Source of the DNA: VFJJ01 sp031362415
GTDB taxonomy: Bacteria > Actinomycetota > Acidimicrobiia > IMCC26256 > VFJJ01
DNA length: 64,000 nucleotides
Assembly: GCA_031362415.1 (NCBI GenBank)
Contig: JANLSK010000312.1
Coordinates: 91,185 to 155,184, forward strand
Direction: 5' to 3'
This document shows positions 1 to 8,431 of this stretch, piece after piece; position 1 is the first letter of the stretch; the number at the start of each line of letters is the position of its first letter. The position numbers were made by a program, and so were the translations under genes. A model generated the notes under the pieces. That model did no database searches, had not been told where the DNA came from, and saw only the letters and a list, made by a program, of their open reading frames with translations.

Positions 1-794
1 GTACGGCGTTCTACCTGGCGTACCTGAACGAGCAACGCAAGCAGCCCGGCGACAAGCTCATCCCGAGCCTGCGGCTGCTCTCGGGCGGGGGCGCACCCAA
101 GCCGCCCGAGATCTTCTGGGAAGTCATGAACGAGCTCCAGTGCCGCGGCGCGGTGCACGGCTACGGCATGACCGAGTGCCCGATGATCGCTCAGGGTTCG
201 CCGAGCGACACCGACGAGCAGCTGGCCCACTCCGACGGCGCTCCCGTGCACGGCTGCGAGGTCACCATCGTCACGAGCGACGGGAGCATCGCCGGACCGA
301 ACGAGGTGGGCGAGGTGCGCCTCGCCGGACCCATGGTGTTCAAGGGCTACACCGATCCGGCGCTGAACGCCGACGCCTTCGACGAGCAGGGCCGGTTCCG
401 CACCGGCGATCTCGGACTCGTGCGCCCCGACGGCCACGTGAGCCTCACCGGGCGCATCAAGGACGTGATCATCCGCAAGGGCGAGAACGTCTCGGCCAAG
501 GAGATCGAAGACATCCTGTACACGCATCCGTCGGTCGGCGACTGTGCGGTGATCGGCCTGCCCGACCGCGAGCGCGGTGAGCGGGTGTGCGCGGTGGTCG
601 AGACCGCTCCGGGCGCCGAGCCGCTCACCTTCGCCGCCCTGGTCGAATGGTGCCGCCAGGCGGGACTGATGGTGCAGAAGATCCCCGAGCAGCTCGAGGT
701 GCGCGAGACCCTGCCCCGCAACGCAACGTTCAAGATCCTCAAGTACCAGTTGCGTTCCGAGCTCGAGCACCAGGCGTGGACGCCATCGGGTTGA
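1..794 (+). CDS. acyl-CoA synthetase (AMP-forming), C-terminal part
   Basis: The gene is cut by the window start; codons are in frame from base 3. It belongs to the ANL superfamily, which adenylates a carboxylic acid and transfers it to CoA. The fragment shows the A5-type motif YGMTE, the A7 motif TGDLG and the A8 hinge GRIKDVIIRKGENVS. The small C-terminal domain follows, but its end (PRNATFKILKYQLR) has the position of the catalytic PxTxxGKIxK lysine loop with Thr-Phe in place of the usual Gly. The protein ends at a TGA at 792-794. It is most likely a medium- or long-chain or aromatic acyl-CoA ligase; substrate cannot be told. The next gene is convergent, 57 nt away. Confidence 0.92.
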   Translation, partial: TAFYLAYLNEQRKQPGDKLIPSLRLLSGGGAPKPPEIFWEVMNELQCRGAVHGYGMTECPMIAQGSPSDTDEQLAHSDGAPVHGCEVTIVTSDGSIAGPNEVGEVRLAGPMVFKGYTDPALNADAFDEQGRFRTGDLGLVRPDGHVSLTGRIKDVIIRKGENVSAKEIEDILYTHPSVGDCAVIGLPDRERGERVCAVVETAPGAEPLTFAALVEWCRQAGLMVQKIPEQLEVRETLPRNATFKILKYQLRSELEHQAWTPSG

Positions 795-851
795 CGGGTG
801 CCTCGGCGACACGCTCCGGACGCTGCAGCCGCGGCCGCGTGCCGGCGACGA

Positions 852-1982
852 TCAGCGCATCGTGGGCGCGTAGGGCGACTGCTCGATGTCGTCACGGGTG
901 AGCGCGGCGACGGAGGGACGGCCGACGAGCGCCAGTGCGGCGTGGATCTCGCTGCGGAGGATCTCCAACACCCGGGCCACACCGTCGGCTCCATCGGCCG
1001 CGAGACCCCACACCGCGGGACGGCCGACGGCCACGACCGAGGCCCCGAGCGCCAAGGCCTTGAGGACGTCCGGCCCCCGCCGCACACCGCCGTCGAGCCC
1101 CACCGGAATGTCATGGCCCACCTCGGCCGCGATCGCAGGGAGCGCGTCGAGTGCCGCCGGAGCACCGTCGAGCTGACGCCCGCCGTGGTTCGAGACGAAC
1201 ACCGATGCGGCTCCGCACTCGACGGCCGTCCGGGCATCCTCGGGGTGCAGGATCCCCTTGGCGATCCAAGGCAGGCCGATGGCCGTGGTGACCCGCTCGA
1301 TGTCGGTCCAGGTCCAGCCCGGACCCTGGAAGGCCATCCGGGCTGCAAGCTCGGCGGCGGTGTAGTTCCCCTGCGACACCACGGGATCGGGGGCGAACCG
1401 GTGCTCGGCCGGGGCGTCGCGCCAGCCGGCCTGATCGACGTCGAGCGTCATCACCAGCGCGCTGAAACCGGCCCCAGCCGCACGACGCCCGAGATCGACG
1501 ACCGTGTCGGGACGGCCGAGCGACGAGACCTGGAGATACCGGGCCCCATCGGGCGCCGCGGCCCGGGGAACGCTGAAGGCCAAGGCGGCGTTGGAGCTGA
1601 GGATCGCCGCGGTGCCGGCCCGGGATGCACCGCGCACCACCGCGCACTGGCCGTCGGGATGGAAGACGGTGTCGAAGCCGAACGGCGCCACCAGCACCGG
1701 AAAAGCCAGGTGCTCGCCGAGGAACGCGCACGACAGGTCGGGATCGGCATGGCCCGTTCCCACCCGGGGCCGGAACTGCCACCGGTCGAACGCCGCCCGG
1801 TTGGCCCGCACCGTCCACTGCTCGCCCGAGCCTGCTTCAAGGTACGCCCAGGCCGCATCGGGGAGGCCCCTCCGAGCCGAGCGCTCGATCTCGGCCAGCG
1901 TCGCGAAGCGCTCGGCCGATCCCCAGGTGGTGACCCGGGGCCCGGGGGGCTCGGGGCCGGCGTTGCCTGCGGGCGGCGTCAT
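852..1982 (-). CDS. FMN-dependent alpha-hydroxy acid dehydrogenase/oxidase
   Basis: 376 aa, a full-length member of the glycolate oxidase / lactate 2-monooxygenase family. These are TIM-barrel flavoproteins oxidising L-2-hydroxy acids. Visible family features are the N-terminal WAYLEAGSG segment, the FMN-contacting VLVAPFGF strand, the lysine in WIAKGIL, the catalytic His with substrate Arg in SNHGGRQLDG, and the phosphate-binding GLDGGVRRG. The ATG at 1982 is chosen because it overlaps the stop of the upstream dehydrogenase (ATGA), indicating translational coupling. Both genes act on 2-hydroxy acids and may handle opposite enantiomers; that last point is inference. Confidence 0.9.
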   Translation of the reverse strand: MTPPAGNAGPEPPGPRVTTWGSAERFATLAEIERSARRGLPDAAWAYLEAGSGEQWTVRANRAAFDRWQFRPRVGTGHADPDLSCAFLGEHLAFPVLVAPFGFDTVFHPDGQCAVVRGASRAGTAAILSSNAALAFSVPRAAAPDGARYLQVSSLGRPDTVVDLGRRAAGAGFSALVMTLDVDQAGWRDAPAEHRFAPDPVVSQGNYTAAELAARMAFQGPGWTWTDIERVTTAIGLPWIAKGILHPEDARTAVECGAASVFVSNHGGRQLDGAPAALDALPAIAAEVGHDIPVGLDGGVRRGPDVLKALALGASVVAVGRPAVWGLAADGADGVARVLEILRSEIHAALALVGRPSVAALTRDDIEQSPYAPTMR

Positions 1983-3007
1983 GTGGGGTCCTCGGCCGGG
2001 ATGGCCCAGGCCGGTGCGTCGGTCGGGAGGTCGGCGGCGGCCACCTCGTGCTCGATCGGCTCTCCGGCCACGTAGCGGCGGAGGCTCTCGGCGAAGGCCC
2101 GGGCCGCTCGATCGTGGCGGCCGGCGCCACCAGCCGAGGTGTGAGCCGTGGCCACCACTCGAGGATGCTGCCAGAGTCGACTTTCGACGGGCAGGGGCTC
2201 GGTCGCGAACACGTCGAGCACGGCCCGCTCGGGAACGCCCCGATCGAGCGCGTCGAGCAGCGCGGGCTCGTCGACCAACGAACCACGGGCCACGTTCACC
2301 AGGAGCGAACCGGGCTTCATGGCTTCGAGGAACGCCGCGTCGACCAGCCCGCGGGTGGTGTCGGAGCCGGGGACGGCCAGCACCACCACGTCGGCCCGGG
2401 GAACCAGCGCAGGGACGGCTGCGGGAACGTGGATCTCGTCGACCGGTTCGGTGCCCGTCGGTGTGCGGCGGACGCCGATGACGGTGGCACCGAAGGCCCG
2501 CGCCCGCTCGGCGACCGCGGCGCCGATCCCGCCCAGCCCGATCACCAGCCAGGTGGTTCCGTGGACCTCCCTGAACTCGGCCCGCCGCCACCGGCTCTGG
2601 CCCTGGTCGGCCCGCCACGCTTCCAGCGGCTGATAGCAGGCGAGCACCTGGGCCAGCACGTACTCGGCGATGCTGATCCCGTTCACGTGCGTCGTCGACA
2701 GCCGCACGCCGTGCCGGGCGAGGTCGCCGAAGAACGCGGCGTCGACGCCGGCCGACGCGGTGTGCGTCCAGCGGAGCGTCTCCGAGCCCAGCGCCAACTC
2801 CAGCATGGGTTTCACGGTGCCGTCGAAGAACGTGTCGATCGACAACCACATCACGTCGGGTCGGGCGCCGCCATCGCCATCGCTGGTGGTGCCGTCGGCC
2901 GCCATGGTCAGCCACCGGGCGTCAGGAGCGGCGCCGTGCAGGAGACCCGTCCACCGGTCGTAGGCGGCACGGCTCACGAGGATCTGGATCGGGTGCTCAG
3001 CGGCCAC
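1979..3007 (-). CDS. D-2-hydroxyacid dehydrogenase (NAD-binding)
   Basis: 342 aa, of the usual family length. The Rossmann motif GLGGIGAAVAERA binds NAD(P). The catalytic triad is visible as Arg in NVARGSLVDE, the downstream Glu in FATEPLP, and His in TAHTSAGG. The GTG start at 3007 lies 8 nt after a TACGAT -10 box (minus strand, 3016-3021), so the transcript may be leaderless. It is the first gene of a two-gene operon with the FMN oxidase (4-nt overlap). The physiological substrate is unknown. Confidence 0.88.
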   Translation of the reverse strand: MAAEHPIQILVSRAAYDRWTGLLHGAAPDARWLTMAADGTTSDGDGGARPDVMWLSIDTFFDGTVKPMLELALGSETLRWTHTASAGVDAAFFGDLARHGVRLSTTHVNGISIAEYVLAQVLACYQPLEAWRADQGQSRWRRAEFREVHGTTWLVIGLGGIGAAVAERARAFGATVIGVRRTPTGTEPVDEIHVPAAVPALVPRADVVVLAVPGSDTTRGLVDAAFLEAMKPGSLLVNVARGSLVDEPALLDALDRGVPERAVLDVFATEPLPVESRLWQHPRVVATAHTSAGGAGRHDRAARAFAESLRRYVAGEPIEHEVAAADLPTDAPAWAIPAEDPT

Positions 3008-3015
3008 GGATCGGC

Positions 3016-3021
3016 ATCGTA
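3016..3021 (-). promoter_or_regulatory. -10 element TACGAT for the D-2-hydroxyacid dehydrogenase
   Basis: TACGAT reads on the minus strand and is followed by 8 nt and then the GTG start at 3007. This spacing fits a leaderless actinobacterial promoter. No convincing -35 box is seen. Confidence 0.4.
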
Positions 3022-3060
3022 GGCGCCGGTGATGCCAGGCTCGCGGGGGAGGGTGACGGT

Positions 3061-4173
3061 GTGACGACGACGACGAACGTGTACACCGACGGGGCCTGCC
3101 TCCGGAACCCGGGTCCGGGGGGCTGGGCCTGGGCCGTTGCCGACGGTCCGTTCGCCAGCGGACACACCCCGCAAACCACCAATCAGCGCATGGAGATCAC
3201 CGCGGCGCTCGAGGCGGTGCGGGCGCTCACCGGGCCCGTGGAGGTGGTGAGCGACTCGACCTACGTCGTCAACTGCTTCATCCAGGGCTGGTGGCGGAAG
3301 TGGCTCGCCACGGGATGGGTCAACTCGAAGAAGGAGCCCGTCGCCAACCGCGACCTCTGGGAGCCGTTCATCGATCTCGTCCGCCAACGCGATGACGTGA
3401 CGTTCCGTTGGGTGAAGGGCCACAGCGGCGATCCGATGAACGACGCCGTCGACCGTCTGGCCACCACCGCAGCCAAGGACCAGACGGGCCAGACCGGGGC
3501 CCGGCTCGACCTGGCCTGGGTCGCCACGCTCGCAGCCGACGCGCCGGGAGCCCGCACCGGCGCCCGGGCGGCAGGATCATCGGCGACGACCACTCCCAAC
3601 GGGGCTTCAACGACCGCAGGATCGGGCCGGCCGGCCGCGGCGGCGACCACGGGAGGTCGACCAGCGATCCCCGGCGGTCGCCTGATCGCCGTCGTCGGCC
3701 ATCGCCCGCCCGAGCTGGGCGGCTACGGCGACAACCCGATCGCGACGGCCACCCGCGACCGTCTGGTCGAGATCCTGGCGGCCAAGGCCCGCCTGCATCC
3801 CGACCTCGTGGTGCTCACCGGGCTGGGCCTGGGTGCCGAGCAGCTCGGGGCCGAGGCCGCGGCCATCGCCGGTCTCCCGTACGTGGCCGTGCTCGCCTAC
3901 CCGCAGCCCGATGCGGTCTGGCCCGAAGCCAGCCGAGCGCGCTATCGGCGGCTTCTCCACGACGCGCACAGCGAGGTGCTCATCTCGAAGGACACGCCAG
4001 CGACCAAACAGGACGCCGGCCGGGCCATGGCCCGACGCGACGCCTGGCTGGCCCGTCACGCTGCCGAGGCCGTCGCTGTCTGGGACGGGCGCGAGGAGTT
4101 CACCGGCCGCCTGGTGCGCTCGTTCGAGGACCATCTCGGCGACGACGTGTGGGTTCTCGCTCCCGGGGCTTGA
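3061..4173 (+). CDS. rnhA: RNase HI fused to a C-terminal SLOG (YpsA/DprA-like) domain
   Basis: 370 aa against about 150 for a stand-alone RNase HI. Residues 1-140 form RNase HI, with the four acidic catalytic residues at D10 (YTDGAC), E45 (MEITAAL), D65 (VSDSTY) and D131, and the HSG loop at H121. This domain cleaves RNA in RNA-DNA hybrids. An Ala/Gly/Thr-rich linker spans about residues 145-215. Residues 215-370 form a Rossmann-like domain starting RLIAVVGHRPP and carrying GLGLGAEQLGAEAA, resembling SLOG proteins that bind nucleotides or nucleotide-derived ligands. The start is GTG with a GGAGGGTGAC region upstream. The domain combination is the notable point; its role is not known to me. 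Confidence 0.87.
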   Translation: MTTTTNVYTDGACLRNPGPGGWAWAVADGPFASGHTPQTTNQRMEITAALEAVRALTGPVEVVSDSTYVVNCFIQGWWRKWLATGWVNSKKEPVANRDLWEPFIDLVRQRDDVTFRWVKGHSGDPMNDAVDRLATTAAKDQTGQTGARLDLAWVATLAADAPGARTGARAAGSSATTTPNGASTTAGSGRPAAAATTGGRPAIPGGRLIAVVGHRPPELGGYGDNPIATATRDRLVEILAAKARLHPDLVVLTGLGLGAEQLGAEAAAIAGLPYVAVLAYPQPDAVWPEASRARYRRLLHDAHSEVLISKDTPATKQDAGRAMARRDAWLARHAAEAVAVWDGREEFTGRLVRSFEDHLGDDVWVLAPGA

Positions 4174-4210
4174 GAGTCCGGTGCGGGCCGAGGGGCGCCG
4201 AGGCCGCGCA

Positions 4211-5482
4211 GTGAGCCAGCATGCGCCCGTGGACGAGAACGACGGCACGGCCGTAAAACCACTGGCGGGGATCACGGTGCTCGACGTGAGCCGCGTCGTG
4301 TCCGGGCCCACGTGCTGCTTCTGGCTCGCCGCGCTGGGCGCCGAGGTGATCAGGATCGAGGCCCCCGGCGGGGACGTCACCTGGATCGCGCCTCCGTTCG
4401 TGGGACCCGACGGCGTGCACCGGGGCGTCCGGGGACCGCGTGACATCGCGGTGAGCGCCCTGCGCAAGGGCCGGGGCAAGCGCTCGGTGGTGCTCGACCT
4501 GAAGTCGGCGGGTGGTCGCGATGCCTTCGTGCGACTGGTCGAGCGCGCCGACGTGCTCGTGGAGAACTTCACGCCGGGCGTGATGGCGGCGTTGGGCTTG
4601 GCCTACGACGATCTCGTCGCTCACAACGACGGTCTCGTGTACTGCTCGATCACCGGGTTCGGTCCCGACGGGCCCTACCGCGATCGACCGTCGATGGATC
4701 TCGTGGTGCAGGCCATGTCCGGGCTGATGGCCAAGACGGGTTTCCCCGACGGACCTCCGACCAAGGTCGGAGCCACCATCGGCGACCAGCTCCCCGGGGT
4801 GTTCGCGGCGCTCGGAATCGTCGCCGCGCTCCGCCAGCGTGACCGCGATCCCTTGCGGCGAGGGCAGATCGTCGATGTGGCCATGTTCGACGCGCTCGTC
4901 GCTCTCGTGTGGGACGAGCCCGTCGACGACTACGAAGCCCAGGGTTTTCCGATGCGGGTGGGCAACGCCGACTCCCGCGGGGCACCGCTCGACGCGTACC
5001 CCACTGCCGACGGCTGGATCACCGTGGTCATCGTGAGCGACTCGCAATGGGACCGGATGGCGCGCCTGCTGGACCGGGCCGACCTGGCCGAGCGCTATCC
5101 CACGATCCGGCTGCGCGGCGAGGCCCGCGACGAGATCAACGGGGTGGTCGCCGACTGGTGCCGGTCGCGGTCGACGGTGGAGGTGGCAGCGGCCTTCGAA
5201 CGCATCGAGATCCCGTCGGGCGTCGTTGCCGCGCCCTGGTCGGCCCCCCGTGATCCCCAGGTGGTGCACCGCGGCTCGCTCGAACGCCTCGGCCATCCCG
5301 ATCTCACCGAGCGCTCGCCGTACCACGGCCCCGTGCTGCCGCTGCGCCTGTCACGCGCCGATGTCAGGGCCACCACCCCGGCCGAGCCCCTCGGCACCTC
5401 GACCGAAGCCGTGCTACGCGACATCGCCGGCTACACCGACGCCGAGATCGCCGAGCTCCGCCGCTCGGGTGCGCTCGGCTGA
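4211..5482 (+). CDS. CaiB/BaiF family type III CoA-transferase
   Basis: About 423 aa from the GTG at 4211; another in-frame GTG at 4229 is possible. Type III CoA-transferases move CoA between carboxylic acids through an aspartyl-CoA thioester. The family opening LAGITVLDVSRVVSGP, the LAALGAEVIRIEAP strand, and the catalytic Asp in RPSMDLVVQAMSG are all present, and the length is normal. The 3' end overlaps the convergent WYL regulator by 69 nt. Together with the acyl-CoA synthetase at the left edge it suggests acyl-CoA catabolism, but the substrate is not identifiable. Confidence 0.9.
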   Translation: MSQHAPVDENDGTAVKPLAGITVLDVSRVVSGPTCCFWLAALGAEVIRIEAPGGDVTWIAPPFVGPDGVHRGVRGPRDIAVSALRKGRGKRSVVLDLKSAGGRDAFVRLVERADVLVENFTPGVMAALGLAYDDLVAHNDGLVYCSITGFGPDGPYRDRPSMDLVVQAMSGLMAKTGFPDGPPTKVGATIGDQLPGVFAALGIVAALRQRDRDPLRRGQIVDVAMFDALVALVWDEPVDDYEAQGFPMRVGNADSRGAPLDAYPTADGWITVVIVSDSQWDRMARLLDRADLAERYPTIRLRGEARDEINGVVADWCRSRSTVEVAAAFERIEIPSGVVAAPWSAPRDPQVVHRGSLERLGHPDLTERSPYHGPVLPLRLSRADVRATTPAEPLGTSTEAVLRDIAGYTDAEIAELRRSGALG

Positions 5483-6463
5483 CACACGGACGGCGCTCGG
5501 CGTTGCCACAGCGAGTCGCGACGCTGCGGCGGTGACGAGGTGGCGAACCTCGGGAGGCGCTTCGGCGATCTCGATGTCGAAGCTGGTGGCGACGACGACG
5601 ATCATCGAGGCAAGCCATGCGATCGAATCTGCGTGAAGGTTCATGCGGGTGCGGCGAACGTCGATGGGCTCCGGTGAAGCGTCGAAACGGCGGCCCATCG
5701 TGGCGAGCTCTTCGAGCGTCGCGTCGACGTCGATGATCGCTCGGTGCTCGATGGCCATGGCCCGTATGCCGTCGGCCACGAACGCTGCTGCCGTCTCGGC
5801 GGGCAGCGGTCGTGGCTCGAATCGAGCCCCGGCGAGTGTGGGATGGTCGATCCGATCGACTCGGAACGTGCGCCAGCCGGCGCGGCGAACGTCCCAGGCA
5901 ACGAGATACCAGCGCTTGCCGGCGGACACCAGCTGGTGCGGCTGCACGAGACGGTGCGATTCCTCGCCGTCTCGACGCTCGTAGGCGAACCGCACCTCCT
6001 CCCGATCGCGACAACCCTGGCTCAGCACCATGAGCGTGGAGGCTGCGACCGTTTCGACGGTCGGCGACGACGACATCACCTCCACGCTGTGCTGGAGCGC
6101 GTCGACTCGCCGTCGGAGGCGATCGGGGAGGATTCGATCCAGCTTGGCCATCAAGGCCACGGCTGTCTCCTCGATGCCTTCGATGGCCGTGACAGCTGCC
6201 GTGCGCAGCCCCAGGATCAAGGCGATCGCCTCGTTGTCATCCAGGAGCAGCGGGGGGACGTGCGCTCCGATAGCCAGCTTGTAGCCACCATCGACACCCG
6301 GTTCGGAGTCGACCGGGTAGCCGAGTTGGCGCAATCGGTCGATGTCGCGTCGCACCGTCCGATCGCTCACACCGAGGCGCTGAGCGAGCTGGGATCCCTT
6401 CCAGTGACGGTGGGTTTGGAGCATTGACAACAGCGCAAGGGTGCGTTCGGTGGGATCGCTCAC
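5414..6463 (-). CDS. HTH/WYL-domain transcriptional regulator
   Basis: 349 aa. The N-terminal winged helix (about 1-60) reads RLGVSDRTVRRDIDRLRQLGY, typical of DeoR/HTH_11 proteins. The middle holds the WYL domain (RLVQPHQLVSAGKRWYLVAWD) followed by a WCX-type C-terminal region. WYL regulators sense small ligands, often nucleic-acid-derived, and many act as repressors or activators. The gene starts 15 nt after the ABC permease stop, so it probably shares that operon and may regulate it; this is inference. The last part is antisense to the end of the CoA-transferase. Confidence 0.88.
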   Translation of the reverse strand: MSDPTERTLALLSMLQTHRHWKGSQLAQRLGVSDRTVRRDIDRLRQLGYPVDSEPGVDGGYKLAIGAHVPPLLLDDNEAIALILGLRTAAVTAIEGIEETAVALMAKLDRILPDRLRRRVDALQHSVEVMSSSPTVETVAASTLMVLSQGCRDREEVRFAYERRDGEESHRLVQPHQLVSAGKRWYLVAWDVRRAGWRTFRVDRIDHPTLAGARFEPRPLPAETAAAFVADGIRAMAIEHRAIIDVDATLEELATMGRRFDASPEPIDVRRTRMNLHADSIAWLASMIVVVATSFDIEIAEAPPEVRHLVTAAASRLAVATPSAVRVSAERTRAAELGDLGVGVAGDVA

Positions 6464-6478
6464 GGTGTGCGTGGGTCG

Positions 6479-7300
6479 TCAGTCGTACGAGTTCACCATG
6501 CGGATGCTCAGGCCGAGCATCACGACCATGGTGACCGCAACGACGGCGAATCCCTTGGCGAGTGCAGCGCCGTCGAAGCCTTCGAGGATGAGCGAGCGGG
6601 CGGCTTCCATCACGTAGGTGACCGGGTTGATGGTCGCGGCGATCTCCATCGGCCGGGTGAGCTGATCGCGAGGCACGAAGTTGGGCGTGAGGAACAGCAG
6701 GGGGAAGAAGATCATGCTGGCGCCCTGGGTTGCCGCGGCGCTTCGGGTCTTGATCGCGATCAGCTGCATGAAACCGCTGAAGACCATCGCCCACAACGCA
6801 ACCATCACGATCATGACGACGAAGCCGAGAATGCCGGACTCGACGTGGATGCCGAACAGGAGCGCCAGCAACACCATCACCGTGCCGACGACGGTGGTCT
6901 TGACGAACTCTGCGTAGAGACGTCCGAGAACCAGCGCCATGCGCGAGATCGGCGTGGCCCGGAGCTTGTCGAAGTAGCCCTCCTCGATCTCCTCGACCAG
7001 GTACAGCGCCGCGCCGCCGAACGACGCCGACAACAGCAGGGATGCGGGCAGCTGGAAGGCGCCGTAGTTCTGACCCTCGAGGAACGGCGTGCCTTCGGAC
7101 GGGAAGATCCGCGCAGCTTGGCCGACGTTCACGACAAGGAAGAACAGCGGAATGAACATCGTGGGGAACAGCGAGTCGGGGGTCCGAATCGCTTCTCGGA
7201 TGGCCCGCCCGCCGAGCACCAGCGAATCACGGATGGCTCCTGAAGGGCCGCGACGTCCACCGGGGAGCGATCGGTGTCGGGACGGGGTCAGCGTGGTCAT
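6479..7300 (-). CDS. ABC-2 type transporter permease
   Basis: 273 aa integral membrane protein with about six hydrophobic helices, among them FPTMFIPLFFLVVNVG and GFVVMIVMVALWAMVFSGF. The EEIEEGYFDKLRATPISR segment is the conserved cytoplasmic loop of the daunorubicin-resistance DrrB / ABC-2 family. It would pair with the ATPase encoded immediately upstream (1-nt gap between stop and start) to form an exporter for a hydrophobic compound or drug. Confidence 0.9.
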   Translation of the reverse strand: MTTLTPSRHRSLPGGRRGPSGAIRDSLVLGGRAIREAIRTPDSLFPTMFIPLFFLVVNVGQAARIFPSEGTPFLEGQNYGAFQLPASLLLSASFGGAALYLVEEIEEGYFDKLRATPISRMALVLGRLYAEFVKTTVVGTVMVLLALLFGIHVESGILGFVVMIVMVALWAMVFSGFMQLIAIKTRSAAATQGASMIFFPLLFLTPNFVPRDQLTRPMEIAATINPVTYVMEAARSLILEGFDGAALAKGFAVVAVTMVVMLGLSIRMVNSYD

Positions 7301-7301
7301 G

Positions 7302-8093
7302 TCAGATCTCCTTCACTTCGCCCGCCACCCGGCTGCGGGTGCGGCCGGTGGCGTCGAGGAACACGTCGTCGAGGGTCGGGTCGGCGTCGAGACCCAGCCG
7401 ATCCCGCAGCTCCTGCTTCAACGCGGCCGGTGTGCCTTCTCGAATGATGCGACCCTCGTCGATGATGGCCAAGCGGTTGCAGAGCTGATCGGCCTCTTCG
7501 AGATACTGGGTGGTCAAGAACACGGTGGTGCCCAGCTCGTTGATCCGCCGTACCTCTTCCCACACCGTGATACGACTGGCCGGGTCGAGACCCGTCGTCG
7601 GTTCATCGAGGAAGAGCACCTCGGGTTCGTGCACCAACGCCGACGCCAGGTCCAAACGGCGTTTCATCCCGCCCGAGTATCCCTTCACCCGCCGATCGGC
7701 AGCGTCGAGCAGATCGACGAGCTCGAGCAGTTCCTGAGCCCGCTTCGACGCCTCCGGCACGGACATGCCGAACAGGCGGGCCTGCAACGTCAAGATCTCG
7801 CGCCCGGTTTGGCGCGGGTCGAGACCGGCCTCCTGGAGCGCAACGCCGATCTTGCGGCGGGCACCGTGCGGATCTGCAGCCACGTCGACCCCGCCGACAT
7901 GGGCCTCGCCCCCACCCAACGTCATCAACGTGGTCAACATCCGAACCGTCGTCGACTTGCCCGCACCGTTCGGACCGAGGAACCCGAACACCTCCCCCGA
8001 CGCAACGTCGAGGTCGACACCGCGTACCGCTTCGACCTCCTCGTCGCCGCTGCGGAAGGTCTTCCTCAAGCCCACGGCCGTGATGGCGCTCAT
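7302..8093 (-). CDS. ABC transporter ATP-binding protein, DrrA-like
   Basis: 263 aa from the ATG at 8093 (MSAITAVGLRKT). The frame stays open to a GTG at 8231, but those extra 46 residues are charged, low complexity and outside the domain. Walker A GPNGAGKST, signature YSGGMKRRLDLA, Walker B VLFLDEPTTGLDP and the H-loop region (TTQYLEEAD, with Gln in the usual His position as in DrrA-type ATPases) are all visible. The C-terminal LDDVFLDATG tail is typical of daunorubicin-resistance ATPases. First gene of the exporter-WYL operon; a 23-bp operator-like palindrome lies upstream at 8235-8257. Confidence 0.9.
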   Translation of the reverse strand: MSAITAVGLRKTFRSGDEEVEAVRGVDLDVASGEVFGFLGPNGAGKSTTVRMLTTLMTLGGGEAHVGGVDVAADPHGARRKIGVALQEAGLDPRQTGREILTLQARLFGMSVPEASKRAQELLELVDLLDAADRRVKGYSGGMKRRLDLASALVHEPEVLFLDEPTTGLDPASRITVWEEVRRINELGTTVFLTTQYLEEADQLCNRLAIIDEGRIIREGTPAALKQELRDRLGLDADPTLDDVFLDATGRTRSRVAGEVKEI

Positions 8094-8431
8094 CGTGGGT
8101 GCCTGATCGTCGTCGTGGGTGGACGGGGTGGACGGTCGGTCATGGCTCTGGTTCCTCTGTTCGCTGTGGAGGTCGCGCCTACGGTCCGTGGCGTGCGCTC
8201 CGGGCCGTCGGACGCTCTCCGACGATGCCACACTATGCGGACAGATCTTGTCCGCATGGTGTCAATTTCCCGAAGGTTCACCTCGCGCGATGGTCGATCG
8301 ACGATCGCCGTTGTCTGCGAGCACGGCCGGCGTACGCCTGAACCAGGGCGAGCAGATCGAACCGGTTGTCTGGCACGATGGGCGTCGAACAGCGCCATGG
8401 CCCATTGGCGGGTTTCGAAGGAAGGTAGCCA
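8094..8431. other. divergent intergenic region between exporter and FAD monooxygenase
   Basis: 338 nt with no convincing coding sequence. It holds the perfect inverted repeat at 8235-8257 and a TTGACA on the minus strand (8260-8265), but no matching -10 at normal spacing. The right end holds the GAAGGAAGG ribosome-binding site of the FAD monooxygenase. Confidence 0.5.
8235..8257. promoter_or_regulatory. operator-like palindrome upstream of the ABC exporter
   Basis: Two perfect 9-bp arms, ATGCGGACA and TGTCCGCAT, flank a 5-nt centre (GATCT). Size and symmetry resemble operators bound by TetR-type dimers. A TTGACA hexamer on the minus strand overlaps its right flank. The regulator is not certain: the only candidate nearby is the WYL protein of the same operon. 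Confidence 0.5.

Noticed and set aside
798..2075. Plus-strand open frame of 425 codons
   Set aside because: Antisense to the FMN oxidase with HGGR active site; no recognisable sequence.
7302..8231. ABC ATPase starting at GTG 8231
   Set aside because: The extra 46 residues are charged low complexity, the domain starts at ATG 8093, and 8231 lies directly against the palindrome.
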